A stretch of DNA of 64,000 bases from Dolomedes plantarius (lineage: Eukaryota > Arthropoda > Arachnida > Araneae > Dolomedidae): NCBI GenBank assembly GCA_907164885.2, contig OU015498.1, positions 122,535,727 to 122,599,726 of the forward strand, in the 5' to 3' direction. Below, piece by piece: positions 38,501-46,480 of the stretch (its first letter is position 1; each line of letters starts with the position of its first letter). The notes under the pieces were generated by a model, which ran no database searches, had not been told where the DNA came from, and saw only the letters and a program-made list of their open reading frames with translations. The position numbers and the translations under genes were made by a program.

Positions 38501-41500
38501 TCCCACTTTTTTGAGTAATATAAATGTATTTTTTTAATTTTATTTCAGCAATATGGTAAGGAATCTGAGAAGCAATTTGTGAGTTTTCCAGAATTTCTTG
38601 ATATGACCCCCTTTATGACTTCATCATCAAATGAACAAGATAAACCTGAAAATGGCCTCAATAGTTCACCAAATAATATGTTAGTATTTCATTTAAATAA
38701 TATATCATATTTTGCAAACCATAAGATGCACCTTTTGTTCATAAAAAAATGGACTTAAACTTGGGGTACGTCTTATGGTCCAAAGGCAACATTAAAACAT
38801 AATGAATATTTTATTATATACTAGTTGGTACCCATCAAAACATGATGGCTGGATAGTAAATAAATGTACTAATACATAAATTATACTCAACACATCATTG
38901 GCAAATGTTTTAAATCATAATATTTAGGATAGAGAAATATATTTTTAAAAATTACTATTGAACCCAATAAAAAGAAATGTGTTTACTTAACAGCATGAAA
39001 TAAATTATTTTTGTCAGGTTTCATTCAATGTCTCACAAACTTAATTGAAAATAAAAATGGCAGAGAGAGAGCTAGAGAGATTCCTCGGAATAAACAAATT
39101 AATGTGTTTTATGCGGCCTCATGCTTAGTGAGTATCTAAAGTCATATTTAAACATGTCACTGAGCATGCATAGAAAGCAATTTTTAATTGTAAATTATCG
39201 CCAATAAATAGAAATTGTGGTTACAAAAACTAAATTTGATACATCTAAAGATTAAAATATTTCATTTAAAACCAAAATGAAGTAAATTGATGCAATAGTT
39301 TTCTCTCATGGACTGCCCAAAGAATTGGCTTAGCAACTTAAATATATAGGTATTTTATATATTTTGTGTATATTATTTATTATATTTATCATATTTTTTT
39401 ATCTTTATTGAGTAAGAAATTGAAAATACCTTTATATACTGAACAAAATACAAAATATTCTTTTCTAAAAATTATCCCATAAATTTGAGGTGTGTCTTAT
39501 AGTCCAAAAAATACGGTATATGTATACAGTGGCTCCCAAAAGTGTTCGTACACTTATGATTTTCAATGAAATAGGGGTCTATCCATTGATTAAAATGAAT
39601 ATTTCAGAATGGGTATTTAATAATAAGATCTATAATCTATTCTTAACAAAACTACATGAAATATTTTGAAAACATAGTAAAACTTTATTTTTAAGAAACC
39701 AATAATCCAAAAGTAACAAAAACTTTATCTCACAAAAGTCATCGTACACTTGTAAAAAATCTCTACATATTAGTAAATATTCTAATTTTTCGTTAAATAA
39801 ATATTTAGTAGGATATCCTTTAGCATCCACAACAGCTTTTAAACATCTGGGAATAGATAGCTTTAGTTCTTTTGTAATTTTTGCATCAATGTTCATACAT
39901 TCTTCCACCATAATTGTTTTTAGTTTGCTTTTCGTGTGAATGTCGTGTTTTCGTACTCAAACCTCCAGTTCTCTCCATATATGTTCTATTGGGTTTAAAT
40001 CTGGCGATTGAGGTGGTGTTTTCAAAACTTGTGGACAATTATAGAGACACCAGATGCGAACGTTGATAGCCGTGGGCTTAGGATCGTTATCTTGATAAAA
40101 AACAAAGTTGTTTCCAATACCCAAATTTTGAGCTGATAATTTTAAATTGTCTCTTAAAATATTTATAAAAACAGCATGATTCATTATGCCATCAATAAAT
40201 ACCGAATTTCCTAGTCCTGATGCTGACATGCACCCCCACACAAGGATAACTCCACCGGCGTGCTTAACTGTTCCTACTAAGTTCTTGGGATTAAGTTCCT
40301 CATTTTTTTCTTCTCCATACAATTATACGCCCATCAGCACCAAAAATGTCCATCGGCAAATAAGACATTATTCCAATTGGTTTGGGGCTTATTTATCATT
40401 GATAGTGCGAAGGGAAGCCTAAACTTTCTGTTTTTCTCACTCACAAAAAATTTTCTATGAGCAGAACACCCATGTAATCCAGCTGTTCTGAGAACTCGTC
40501 AAAAAATTTCAGGTGAAATTGAAGTAGAAAATGTTTTATTAAATTCTGCAGAAACTTTTGCAGCACTCAAACGTGAATTTTTCACAATTTTTCTAATTAT
40601 AAATCTCTGACGTTTTGTTAACTTTGCTGGACGGCCTTTTCTTACCTTGTTTTCGATCCAATTTTCTTCTTTAAAGCGTTTTTTCACTACTGCACAGTAG
40701 ATTGGGATAAATTAAGTAATTTAGCAATATTCCGAACTGATTTACCACTACTATGATGAAAAATAATCAATTTTCGAACGCTGTTTGTTGTTTCTTTATG
40801 ACTACGAGCCATTTTAAATAATAAATAGAATATTACGGAGTAGGCAAGCAAAAATTAAAGCCAAACGATATTTTAAATGCCACCACAATTCAAAAATAAA
40901 AATAAAGTGCCAGACGATAATTTTAATTATGAATTTATCCTAAAATATTTCAGTGTACGATGACTTTTGTGAAATCAAGTTTTTGTTACTTTTTGATTAC
41001 TGGTTTCTTAAAAATAAACTTTTAATATGTTTTCAAAACATTTCATGTAGTTTTGTTAAGAATAGATTATAGATCTTATTATTAAATATCCATTCTGAAA
41101 TATTCATTTTAATTAATGGATAGACCCCTATTTCATTGAAATTCGTAAGTGTACGAACACTTTTGGGAGCCTCTGTACATATATAAATCATGTGTGTAAA
41201 TTTATGCATAAAAGTATGACTATAGCTAAGTAATTATAGATAACATGAATCTAGTTCTAGTTGTATTTGAAAAAAAAATGTATATAATTATATCTGGGTA
41301 TGTGTGGGTGTACGTGTGTCTATGTATGTAAAAAATGTGACTAAAATTAAATTGTGAGTTATATGGGCATAGTTTATTCTAACTGTATCAGTGATATGTC
41401 TTGTAAAACATTGAGTACAAGATTCCTAAATGCTACAATTTAAGTGAAATAATGAAAACACTTTGATAATTACTCTGACTAGTTCATGTTATGAAATACC

Positions 41501-44500
41501 CTCAAAAAAAATTTACTTACAGAAGTTTTTGATTGCTAGAAACTTACAAGTTAAAGATATGTAATATTCAAAAGCCTTGTTCTAATAAATGTATATTTTT
41601 CATATTGTCAATAGGTAGTTGATAATGTTGGCATTTTTCTTCTTTGAATTGAGTTTATGCAGGGGACACCTGCATGCTGGATGCAGGCGAAAGTAGAATA
41701 TATATATAAAATTAAACTCATGGCACAAGAAATTGAACAGTCCGCTGTGGACCAAGTTCGGCAGTACCCATCTCCACTTTCTCGACCATGGACTTGGGGT
41801 GCCATACAGCATATGTCTCAGTCAGGTGGTCAACCTGGTGTGGGACCCCCAGAGTTTAGTTCCCAAGCATGCTTGGTCGTCATTTTATCGACCCACTCAA
41901 GGGATGAAAGGCTGAGTCAACCTTGCCCAGTCGCAGGGTCGAACCCTGGACTTGTGAGATGGCAGCTTGACTCTTTTACCACTACGCCACTAGGCGTCAG
42001 AATATATATACTACTCTAGTTTTAAATTCAAGTGAAAGAGCAGCCATGTGCATGCCATTTCTTAAGTTTTAGGTATTAAATATTGTATGGCTGTTTAGTT
42101 TTAAAATGTTGTTTTAATAAGAAGTGTTTCTCAAGTATGCCATCCCATGAAATCCATCAAATCCTATAATGTATAAGACAAGTGTACTAATGTATCCACT
42201 AAAAAAACTTTTAAAAAGTAAAAAACGCCAAGCTTCAAAACAAAAGTTATGACTAAAAAATGGTGTGATATCAATTATCCAAGCTTATTAAGTTCTGGTA
42301 CTTAATTTCCTAATCACAAATTTTTCACATCTAAGTGAAGGGCTTAAGTATGACTTGTTGATAGAAACCCTTCTTCCATAGACCAAACTCATCATAACCT
42401 GTTTCAGAAAATTTAAGTTTTAAATATTTATACATGCAAACTGCTTTAACATTGTGAGAATAGGACCAAGCGGTTCAGAGTATATATGCAGTACGGCGGT
42501 CTGACGAATTTTTGCACTTGGTGCGTTTATTCATTTGGCGTCTATTTTTTTTTTTTTTTTTAGCTTGGCATTGCAGGTCGACCGCCCTGCTTGATAAAAG
42601 TGGTATAACTCCAAATGGAGATTTTTGATCACAGGCATGTCTAAAAGGGAGCCAGAGACTAGTTGTGAAGCAAGGCCTGGAACTGCATCATTCTGTGCTG
42701 CAAATTGAGAGAGGAACGCACAACCTAGAAATTGTCCCTAGATGCTCAATATCTATTCTATTTTCTTGAATATATATCTTCAGCTATGTGCATAACATTG
42801 AAATCTCTCATCACTTATCTTTATTTCTTCTATTGGTTTTCATTCTGATTATTTCAAACTTGTTAATATGTTTAACTGGTTTTATTGCTCTTAGACATGC
42901 ATGTGCCTTAAACATTTAGACAAGTGTTTTAGATCTCCACTTGCCTATGATAACGAGTTCACATTAAAGCATCAATGGAGTTATGGAGTAAGGGCCTGTT
43001 CACATAGGAGTCCGGTTGCAGAAGCGTTAAAGTATTGAAATATATTTAACCAATGACAAACCTCCAAATTATTAGCAACAAAATTTTTAACACCTATGAT
43101 TGGTTTATTTCTGTCTCAGTGCCATCTTTCCTTTTACGCTTCCGCTACCAGACTCCTATGTGAACAGGCCCTAATTTGTGTAGTGGAGTTTGATTTTCAT
43201 TTTGTAATAGAGCTGCATATAATTGCAGGTATCAATGGAACTCATTAATTCTGTTGTTTATTTATTGTAATTGGGAGAATTATTTATTTTCTGAGGGCCT
43301 GTGTTGATGACACCCATCTGGCTGACACTGATTGAAAGTTTTACTTTTGATATCTTTCAAATTTTAGTGAAAACCTAGAAAAAGTTTCTTAACTTCTATC
43401 TTTGATTGCTTTGTTTCTCTAGGCTTTAGAATAAATACCAAGCACATTAATATTCAAAGTATAATTATTTACTTAAATTTTAATAAAAACTACCATGAAA
43501 TTTATTTTGGCTTGTAACATGAATTGTCTTGTTTGCTCATAACTGAAAAATCACACTTTCTGTAATTTAAGCTTGTAAAGATAATTTAGAGAGTTAAGGA
43601 CTTTAAGCAATTATCAAGCTCCAAACAGCTATTACAACCTTGTGGAATGTAATTTAGTTGTGCAAACAGTTAAAAGTCAAGCAAGCATTGCAAAATAACC
43701 ACAAAATTTTAAAATGTTAATCCATGCATATTATTACAATTATTGTATTTAATAGTTGTTTTTATGTTATTTTAGGTTCTATTTATTTGCTGTTGTAGTA
43801 CATACTGTAAGTAAAGATCAGAGTGGTGGTCATTTCACTTCCTTCGTAAGGCGACACAAAACTGAATGGTTTCACATGGATAATGATGATGTAAAACAAG
43901 TTAATATTGAAAAAGTTCTTAACACTAAAGCGTAAGTTTAAATTAGTTAATAAATTGTTCATGAAATTTCTTTGATGTAAAGAACTTCTGATTGAATAAA
44001 TTATATTACAATTTTAATTTATTTTGGATGTTTCATAGTTTTAAAACTTTTCTATTTCTCACAGCATTCTTGTTTTGCATGTATGTTGATGTATGGATGA
44101 TGTCATTTTGCATGTATGTTGAGTCACATACTTTATGTGACTAGAGTTTGAGATATTTAAAAAAATAATTAATTTAAGAATAAGACCTTTGGATAAATAG
44201 TGTCAAATCGCTAAATGAATGTATATTATATACTATTTCGTACTGTATAAAGAAATACCATATAAACTCATCAAGTGAAAAATTAAATTTGGGTTGTGAA
44301 GTGTCAAAATCAATCTACATTCTTTGCTGTTCTCAGTTTATTTATTTTTTTTTCACCTTGTTATTTAGGTGAAAAAAGATTTAAAATCCTGTATAGTTTA
44401 TAACTATAAAAATTGTCTTATAATTATGGCTAATTATGTACTAACTGACCATACATTATTATTAATCTTATTAGTTTATTTTTATCATTAACGTTAATAT

Positions 44501-44902
44501 AATTATATTTTAATTATGTTATCAATTATTTATTTTGCTAAAATTGCAGTGGCAAAATGAATAAGTTTTAATGTTAAAAGAGAAGTATGTATGTAAATTT
44601 AATAAGGCATATTCTACATTAAATTAAAGAATGTTGATTACTTAGTTTGTAGTTGTTGTACAAATTTTAACTTTTTGTAAAGTATCATTGCACAAAAATT
44701 TTTTATTTGCAAAATATTCTAGTGTTATTTAACCATGTTCACAAAGATAATGTTTTCTTATCAACATTTTTAAAAACCTGCATGCTTTGGTTAGATTGTA
44801 ATTCTTTTAATTTCTTTTTTCTTTTACAGCTTCTTGCTGTTTTATCACAAGGACATCTTAGAGTATGATGACAGACAAAAGATTGAAAATAAGTCTGTTT
44901 GA
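13803..44902 (+). CDS. USP22/nonstop-like ubiquitin-specific protease, 12 exons, 5' exon missing
   Basis: Twelve exons (13803-13941, 21008-21121, 26971-27072, 28163-28389, 28973-29120, 29213-29315, 34280-34353, 34881-34935, 35205-35316, 38549-38679, 43776-43931, 44830-44902) total 1434 nt. They are in phase throughout, all with GT..AG introns, giving 477 residues plus stop; human USP22 has 525. Order: ZnF-UBP (about 1-85), USP catalytic domain (119-465). Catalytic Cys is about residue 130 (GNTCY), the QDAHEF-type box is DQHDAHEF, the His is in GGHFTSF, and the Asp is in HMDND. Two CxxC pairs (CQDC, CDIC) form the zinc-binding finger. In flies and mammals this enzyme sits in the SAGA module and removes ubiquitin from histone H2B in the nucleus. 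Oddities: the LKRFE segment is absent, and the Cys box continues as YISV, not FMNC or YMNS. It may be a diverged paralogue. The start codon and first zinc ligands lie in an exon I did not find. Confidence 0.9.
14021..14618. mobile_element. Pogo-like non-autonomous element, 598 bp
   Basis: Ends are CAGTCGAACCTCCATATATC and its reverse complement, with TA on both flanks. Copies of cgatatatag recur inside near both ends. No transposase is encoded. It sits in the first visible intron, between (AT)n runs. Confidence 0.85.
14657..15580. mobile_element. Pogo/Tigger-like non-autonomous element, 924 bp
   Basis: Left end CAGTAACCACCGCTTATAGT, right end the reverse complement of CAGTGATTTCCGCTTATAAG, TA flanks. 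Subterminal cttataagaatca motifs repeat at both ends. No ORF with transposase similarity. Confidence 0.8.
15581..16700. other. Intron sequence, nothing recognised
   Basis: AT-rich with a short (TA)n run after the pogo-like element. No coding or repeat family recognised. Confidence 0.5.
16706..18763. repeat. Direct repeat pair flanking a GC-richer insertion
   Basis: About 180 bp at 16706-16885 recurs, diverged, at 18585-18763; shared blocks are gtacctcatttat and ggttaagtatgaaggga. Between them, about 17040-18160 is GC-richer. Its right edge reads ttgtaaca, which on the - strand is TGTTACAA, a common LTR start. I could not find a matching LTR end or target duplication. Confidence 0.5.
18777..19035 (-). 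mobile_element. tRNA-derived SINE
   Basis: On the - strand the head carries an A box (TAGCCTAGTGG, about 19016-19026) and, about 40 bp on, a B box (AGTTCAAATCC), the spacing of a Pol III tRNA-type promoter. The body continues to about 18777 without an ORF. Confidence 0.7.
19036..21007. other. Intron, nothing recognised
   Basis: AT-rich, with a poly-G run near 20300. Ends at the ttttcag acceptor of the next exon. No repeats or ORFs of note. Confidence 0.5.
21008..21121 (+). CDS. USP22-like visible exon 2: end of zinc finger
   Basis: Joins in phase to the previous exon (codon GCC split G|CC). It encodes IDTNFGYVFCFECGDYQYD, matching the YCFLCQDYIYD segment of USP22, then a charged stretch. 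Confidence 0.9.
21122..23190. other. Intron, nothing recognised
   Basis: AT-rich sequence with poly-T/A tracts; the ORFs present are short and compositionally biased. Confidence 0.5.
23390..24480 (+). repeat. Tandem array, 140-168 bp unit, seven copies
   Basis: Each unit has ctctggaaccataaggcct, a gctgaaattt block, a ctaggtgcac block and a ttttaaggggtt..cccc block. The anchor aacca falls at 23466, 23622, 23778, 23919, 24059, 24215 and 24383. The C and A runs between units vary most. Confidence 0.85.
25130..25680 (-). repeat. Same tandem unit in opposite orientation, 3-4 copies
   Basis: The reverse-complement anchor ggttccagagata occurs near 25220 and 25370 and, with a change, near 25509. 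A worn partial copy lies near 25650. Confidence 0.85.
26294..26376. repeat. (AT)n microsatellite
   Basis: About 83 bp of pure AT repeat, running straight into the MITE at its right. Confidence 0.95.
26376..26513 (-). mobile_element. Pogo-like MITE, left end replaced by (AT)n
   Basis: Its reverse complement aligns with the element at 33752-33924 (shared gggacc.actgaactgaacg and gataaatgc blocks). The right end reads tagattccactg. The other terminus is lost in the microsatellite. Confidence 0.75.
26514..26970. other. Intron remainder
   Basis: Short (AT)n runs and AT-rich sequence up to the ctgcag acceptor; nothing else seen. Confidence 0.5.
26971..27072 (+). CDS. USP22-like visible exon 3: linker
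   Basis: The ctgcag acceptor is clear and the donor is gtttgt. It encodes the linker with FEWGPSAKEAELLRKH, parallel to STWEPTKRELELLKHN in USP22. Confidence 0.85.
27073..28162. other. Intron, nothing recognised
   Basis: AT-rich; no repeats, RNA genes or coding signal. Confidence 0.5.
28163..28389 (+). CDS. USP22-like visible exon 4: catalytic Cys box
   Basis: Encodes GLRGIKNLGNTCYISVIILS with the catalytic Cys codon at 28195-28197, and later CFVCEMSEIIQE, parallel to CLVCEMSSLFQE. The residues after the Cys differ from the usual MN(S/C) pattern. The donor lies inside an open frame that continues about 4 codons. Confidence 0.9.
28390..28972. other. Intron, nothing recognised
   Basis: Short AT-rich intron ending in a cttcag acceptor. 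Confidence 0.6.
28973..29120 (+). CDS. USP22-like visible exon 5: QDAHEF box
   Basis: Encodes FFCGKLEPFIPDRLLYLVW and DQHDAHEFYLKLLECLHLH. The DAHEF motif at 29066-29080 is diagnostic for USP proteases. Exon phase matches both neighbours. Confidence 0.92.
29213..29315 (+). CDS. USP22-like visible exon 6: first CxxC of the finger
   Basis: Encodes CNCIIDAIFTGSLHYEDTCQ, nearly the CNCIIDQIFTGGLQ segment of USP22, ending with CQDC, the first zinc pair. Donor gtaagg. Confidence 0.92.
29316..30620. other. Intron, with possible pogo-like debris
   Basis: Near 29500 the text cgcttataacaaccatttag resembles the end of the pogo-like element at 14657, but no second end was found. The rest is unique AT-rich sequence. 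Confidence 0.4.
30627..30920 (+). mobile_element. tRNA-derived SINE, family 2 (forward copy)
   Basis: A box GTGGTGAAGTGG (30635-30646) and B box AGTTCGACCC (30681-30690). A roughly 230-bp body is shared with the reverse copies at 36955 and 41719, including ctgcgactgggcaagg and ggtggtcaacc or its complement. Confidence 0.85.
30921..31883. other. Intron, nothing recognised
   Basis: AT-rich; a 68-codon - strand ORF (31408-31614) has no family resemblance. Confidence 0.5.
32039..32213. mobile_element. Palindromic Harbinger-like MITE nested in the hAT element
   Basis: aggcctgttcacat at the left and atgtgaacaggccct at the right, with the usual core cgtttggaggtttgtcattgg. It interrupts the left part of the hAT element, so it inserted later. 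Confidence 0.9.
32367..32753 (+). CDS. hAT transposase N-terminal fragment with BED-like zinc finger
   Basis: 128 codons with a natural ATG. A basic start (KRSKSNSDRPKKR) is followed by a DEWMKN segment and a BED/TTF-like finger: CCSYC, then H..GAKHKKNK with Cys and His at fitting spacing. The tail (VELATVFNTVKHNISYNSID) is the usual lead into the hAT catalytic domain, but the frame stops there. Full members exceed 500 residues. It could make a DNA-binding truncated protein; there is no sign that it is used. Confidence 0.75.
   Translation: MNSVNNKRSKSNSDRPKKRLCVFRDEWMKNEDSLRPSPNNANMACCSYCNKDFSVAHGGQSGVTQHAQGAKHKKNKITVSSSSNLSKFFTTKISSKNDKIALVELATVFNTVKHNISYNSIDCGNMLI
33187..33751. other. Intron, nothing recognised
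   Basis: Contains a C-rich and (CA)n tract near 33601-33625; no coding signal. Confidence 0.5.
33752..33924. mobile_element. Pogo-like MITE, 173 bp
   Basis: Starts CAGTAGAATCTTGATC and ends gattccactg (its near reverse complement), with TA flanks and an (AT)n run on the right. Confidence 0.8.
34280..34353 (+). CDS. USP22-like visible exon 7
   Basis: Split codon AA|G joins the previous exon. It encodes HISIKVERFKDITLKPLSHV, in the place of HGVSTTIDPFWDISLDLPG. The FWDISLDL signature is weakened to FKDITLKPL. Confidence 0.85.
34354..34880. other. Intron, nothing recognised
   Basis: AT-rich, ends in a ctattctag acceptor. Confidence 0.6.
34881..34935 (+). CDS. USP22-like visible exon 8
   Basis: A short exon of 55 nt encoding TIGVSSVPQSSLTDNLKG, parallel to the TTTLTDCL segment. 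It is kept because it restores phase between two well-matched exons. Confidence 0.75.
35205..35316 (+). CDS. USP22-like visible exon 9: second CxxC
   Basis: Encodes KQCDICNEDKEF (second zinc pair) and MTVKKLPLILSFHVQ, matching the MKKLPIVACFHL region. It ends in phase 0 just where LKRFE should begin. Its last 76 nt are duplicated 160 bp downstream. Confidence 0.9.
35241..35560. repeat. 160-bp tandem duplication across exon 9 and its donor
   Basis: Unit 1 35241-35400 and unit 2 35401-35560 align along their whole length, including the intron after the donor (gtactatatattg against gtactaggtattg). Confidence 0.85.
35401..35476 (+). pseudogene. Tandem duplicate of the 3' part of exon 9
   Basis: A copy of 35241-35316, offset by exactly 160 bp. 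The peptide frame is still open for 25 codons (IMTVKKLPLILSFHVQ becomes MMILKKLPLLLTCHLQ) and a CAG|gtac donor is kept. The duplicated block has no acceptor of its own because it starts inside the exon. Probably a silent exon relic. Confidence 0.75.
35943..36470 (+). mobile_element. piggyBac 5' end and transposase head, fragment
   Basis: Begins TTAACACGTTCGCTGC: TTAA is the piggyBac target and cgttcgctgc resembles known ends. The leader runs to an ATG near 36176. The right terminus was not found. Confidence 0.7.
36176..36467 (+). pseudogene. piggyBac-type transposase N-terminus, frameshifted
   Basis: ATG near 36176 opens a peptide with the classic basic motif PKKRKV, but a one-base shift in the A run near 36230 gives a stop. 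In the next frame it continues LTEAEILELLEKSDLSDYDS and an acidic stretch, as in many piggyBac transposase heads. It ends at 36467, before any catalytic Asp. Confidence 0.7.
36471..36954. other. Intron remainder, nothing recognised
   Basis: AT-rich sequence between the piggyBac fragment and a SINE. Confidence 0.5.
36955..37229 (-). mobile_element. tRNA-derived SINE, family 2 (reverse copy)
   Basis: On the - strand the A box is GGCGTAGTGG (about 37209-37218) and the B box GGGTTCGACTC. Body shared with the copies at 30627 and 41719. Confidence 0.87.
37750..38215. mobile_element. MITE with aattcgc-type ends (copy of the one at 63335)
   Basis: Aligns over its whole length with the reverse complement of 63335-64000. 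It shares gcaaatttcgagagtgagatc, a palindromic taaagac..gtctt block and terminal cgcatttattcgc repeats. No ORF. Confidence 0.75.
38216..38548. other. Intron, nothing recognised
   Basis: AT-rich, ends in the ttatttcag acceptor of exon 10. Confidence 0.6.
38549..38679 (+). CDS. USP22-like visible exon 10
   Basis: Encodes KQFVSFPEFLDMTPFM, matching the YVSFPLELDMTPFM segment of USP22, then a Ser/Asn-rich loop. It begins QYGKESEK, about 5 residues short of the family, with RFEHS lacking. Confidence 0.9.
38708..39518. mobile_element. MITE with ends like taccgtattttttggactat
   Basis: Right end ggtgtgtcttatagtcc..aatacggta; left end tattttgcaaaccataagatgcacc is its imperfect reverse complement. 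An inverted partner of the end (tacgtcttatggtcc) lies at 38767. No ORF; superfamily not assigned. Confidence 0.6.
39527..41175 (-). mobile_element. Tc1-like element with IR/DR ends, copy 1
   Basis: Inverted repeats of about 230 bp start CAGTGGCTCCCAAAAGTG. Each arm holds two related binding-site-like repeats: an outer caaaagtgttcgtacactt and an inner caaaagtcatcgtacactt. TA flanks are at 39525-39526 and 41176-41177. It carries a broken transposase gene on the - strand. Confidence 0.92.
39630..40812 (-). pseudogene. Tc1-like transposase, copy 1, broken
   Basis: ATG at 40810-40812 (MARSHKETTNS). The HTH (KSVRNIAKLLNLS) is intact. One base is missing at VQY near 40690, giving a stop. The frame resumes as KKRFKEENWIENKVRKGRPA. 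A TGA replaces CGA after SPEIF near 40500. The first catalytic Asp region reads FADEH, followed by a deletion. VFYQDND and PDLNPIEHIW hold the second Asp and the Glu. The C-terminus runs on as ELKLSIPRCLKAVVDAKGYP. Confidence 0.88.
41719..41999 (-). mobile_element. tRNA-derived SINE, family 2 (second reverse copy)
   Basis: Begins with the reverse complement of the 3' body (cagtccgctgtggacc) and ends at the promoter: B box complement gggtcgaaccc near 41937, A box complement ccactacgccac near 41981. Confidence 0.87.
42000..42988. other. Intron, nothing firm
   Basis: Contains tacggcggtc near 42491 and gaccgccctg near 42579, possibly worn ends of a small element; otherwise unique AT-rich sequence. 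Confidence 0.35.
42990..43173. mobile_element. Palindromic Harbinger-like MITE
   Basis: One of the best-kept copies: TAA-agggcctgttcacatagg on the left, cctatgtgaacaggccc-TAA on the right. The TAA flanks suggest a 3-bp target duplication. Confidence 0.9.
43174..43775. other. Intron, nothing recognised
   Basis: AT-rich; ends in the acceptor before the His/Asp exon. Confidence 0.6.
43776..43931 (+). CDS. USP22-like visible exon 11: catalytic His and Asp
   Basis: Encodes YLFAVVVHT, then SGGHFTSFVRRHKTEWFHMD. The His codon is 43831-43833 and the Asp codon 43879-43881, followed by KQVNIEKVLNTKA. It joins the previous exon with split codon AT|G. Confidence 0.92.
43932..44829. other. Last intron, nothing recognised
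   Basis: AT-rich with a short direct repeat (ttttgcatgtatgttga, twice near 44080-44120). Confidence 0.6.
44830..44902 (+). CDS. USP22-like last exon with stop codon
   Basis: Encodes FLLFYHKDILEYDDRQ and a short basic tail, stop TGA at 44900-44902. LLFYHK is the conserved end of USP22-type domains. Confidence 0.92.
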
Positions 44903-45603
44903 AATAAGAAGAATTTTATTTTTCCCACTTTGAAACTTTCAAGAAAGTTTGGAATTACTCTAAGTTGGTTATTTTATTTTCTAAATTTTCCGTGAAGGAA
45001 GTAAGACATGTTGAGCTTCTGTACTTAACAGGAAATTTTAAAATTTCTTTCAGAATTTGACAAAGTTGTATAAATTTTCAAACTGTATTTACACATGTGT
45101 AATTATGTTGTATGAACTAGTAATTTATTAAGAAATAATAACCAAAAATTCCTCCTTTTTAATTCATTTGATTTTTAAATGAGTTTTTAATCACATCTGT
45201 AACTTTTTTTCTAATTTTTATTGAAGTTTTAAAGGAGGAAATGAGGTTGAAGATTTGGTTTTCAATCAGTCTGAAAGATTAATTTCTTGAACTAGAACGT
45301 TACTACAACTACATGATTCTGAACAGAGACAGAAATGCAATTTATTTGCAGTTGTTTTTTGAGTTAAGGCTAAATCCTTTTCTTCCTCTTTGGCAGAGGG
45401 AAAATGTTGTGTTTGTGATACTCATATAAAGATATATTTTGGGGATTTAAACATGTTCTAGTAAATTTTACTGGTTTAACCCCACTATCTGTAAAAAGAA
45501 CATACTCATGAAATCTTTTATAGGCTGGAATTATGTAAAGTGGAAAAGTGGTTACCATTAATTTACAAGAAAAATTTGCTCCAGACTCCAAATCTAACAT
45601 ATA
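44903..45603 (+). other. Probable 3' UTR of the USP22-like gene
   Basis: AT-rich sequence after the stop codon, without ORFs or repeats. I saw no AATAAA in this stretch; the first clear one downstream is at 46011, beyond a MITE, so the transcript end is open. Confidence 0.4.
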
Positions 45604-45657
45604 TTAACCTTTTCCTTACAAGGTGGGATAGCATATATCCCTAGAATACGGACCCAA

Positions 45658-45717
<60 letters not shown>

Positions 45718-45808
45718 CCCTTAATGGCTGCTCTTACAAAAAGGGGGTATGAAATTTCCTGTTCTAAAGAGGGAATGGGAAAAATGTGTCCCATATGCTA
45801 AAGGTTAA
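45604..45808. mobile_element. Short piggyBac-like MITE
   Basis: TTAA lies on both edges, with TTAACCTTT on the left and its reverse complement on the right. Inside is an (AT)n run (45660-45715) flanked by worn inverted sequence. The inverted repeat is short. Confidence 0.5.
45660..45715. repeat. (AT)n microsatellite
   Basis: Pure AT repeat inside the piggyBac-like MITE. Confidence 0.95.
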
Positions 45809-46395
45809 AAGCTTGAGTGATTTGAAAGTGTACTATTATACACATATGTGCAAAATAGAAATAATGTATTCACAGTTTTGTTTCATTTATATGAACTGGG
45901 AAGACAGCAAACTCCCTGGCAGGTTGAGACGTGGTGGTGGTGATTGCATCTATGGTGTGTTAAATTGATTGATTGGGGGTTTGGGATAAGGCAGGGGTAA
46001 AGCACAGTGAAATAAACGTTCAAGAGAGAGGAAGGTATCACATATAATAAAAATTCAATTCATTGTCAGCCAAATCAATCATAACTGGTAGTTCAGAAAC
46101 ATTTTTCACCCCACCCCCCACCCCCTTCTTTTTTTCTGTATACCCCGGCTCACTGTAAAACAACCCAGAACACAATTTCCTTTGTGCTATCTGCACAACT
46201 TTCAGAAATATTTAGTATTTTCGGAATAATTGAAAATGAAAAGGTGAAATTTGTTTAACCCATTTGGTAACAAACATAAAGATAATTATTTTAATTTCCA
46301 AACCCAGCTTTCAAAAATACCTTGCATCAATACTTTTACCTCAAACATTCCCTGTTCATGACTTTTCTGAAAGGATTTGGAAGTACTTACATAAA

Positions 46396-46399
<4 letters not shown>

Positions 46400-46475
<76 letters not shown>
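46400..46475. repeat. (AT)n microsatellite
   Basis: About 76 bp of AT repeat ending at the border of a TA-flanked MITE. Confidence 0.95.

Positions 46476-46480
<5 letters not shown>

Noticed and set aside
46011..46016. AATAAA as polyadenylation signal of the USP22-like gene
   Set aside because: It lies 1.1 kb after the stop and beyond a MITE; without transcript data the link is not supported.
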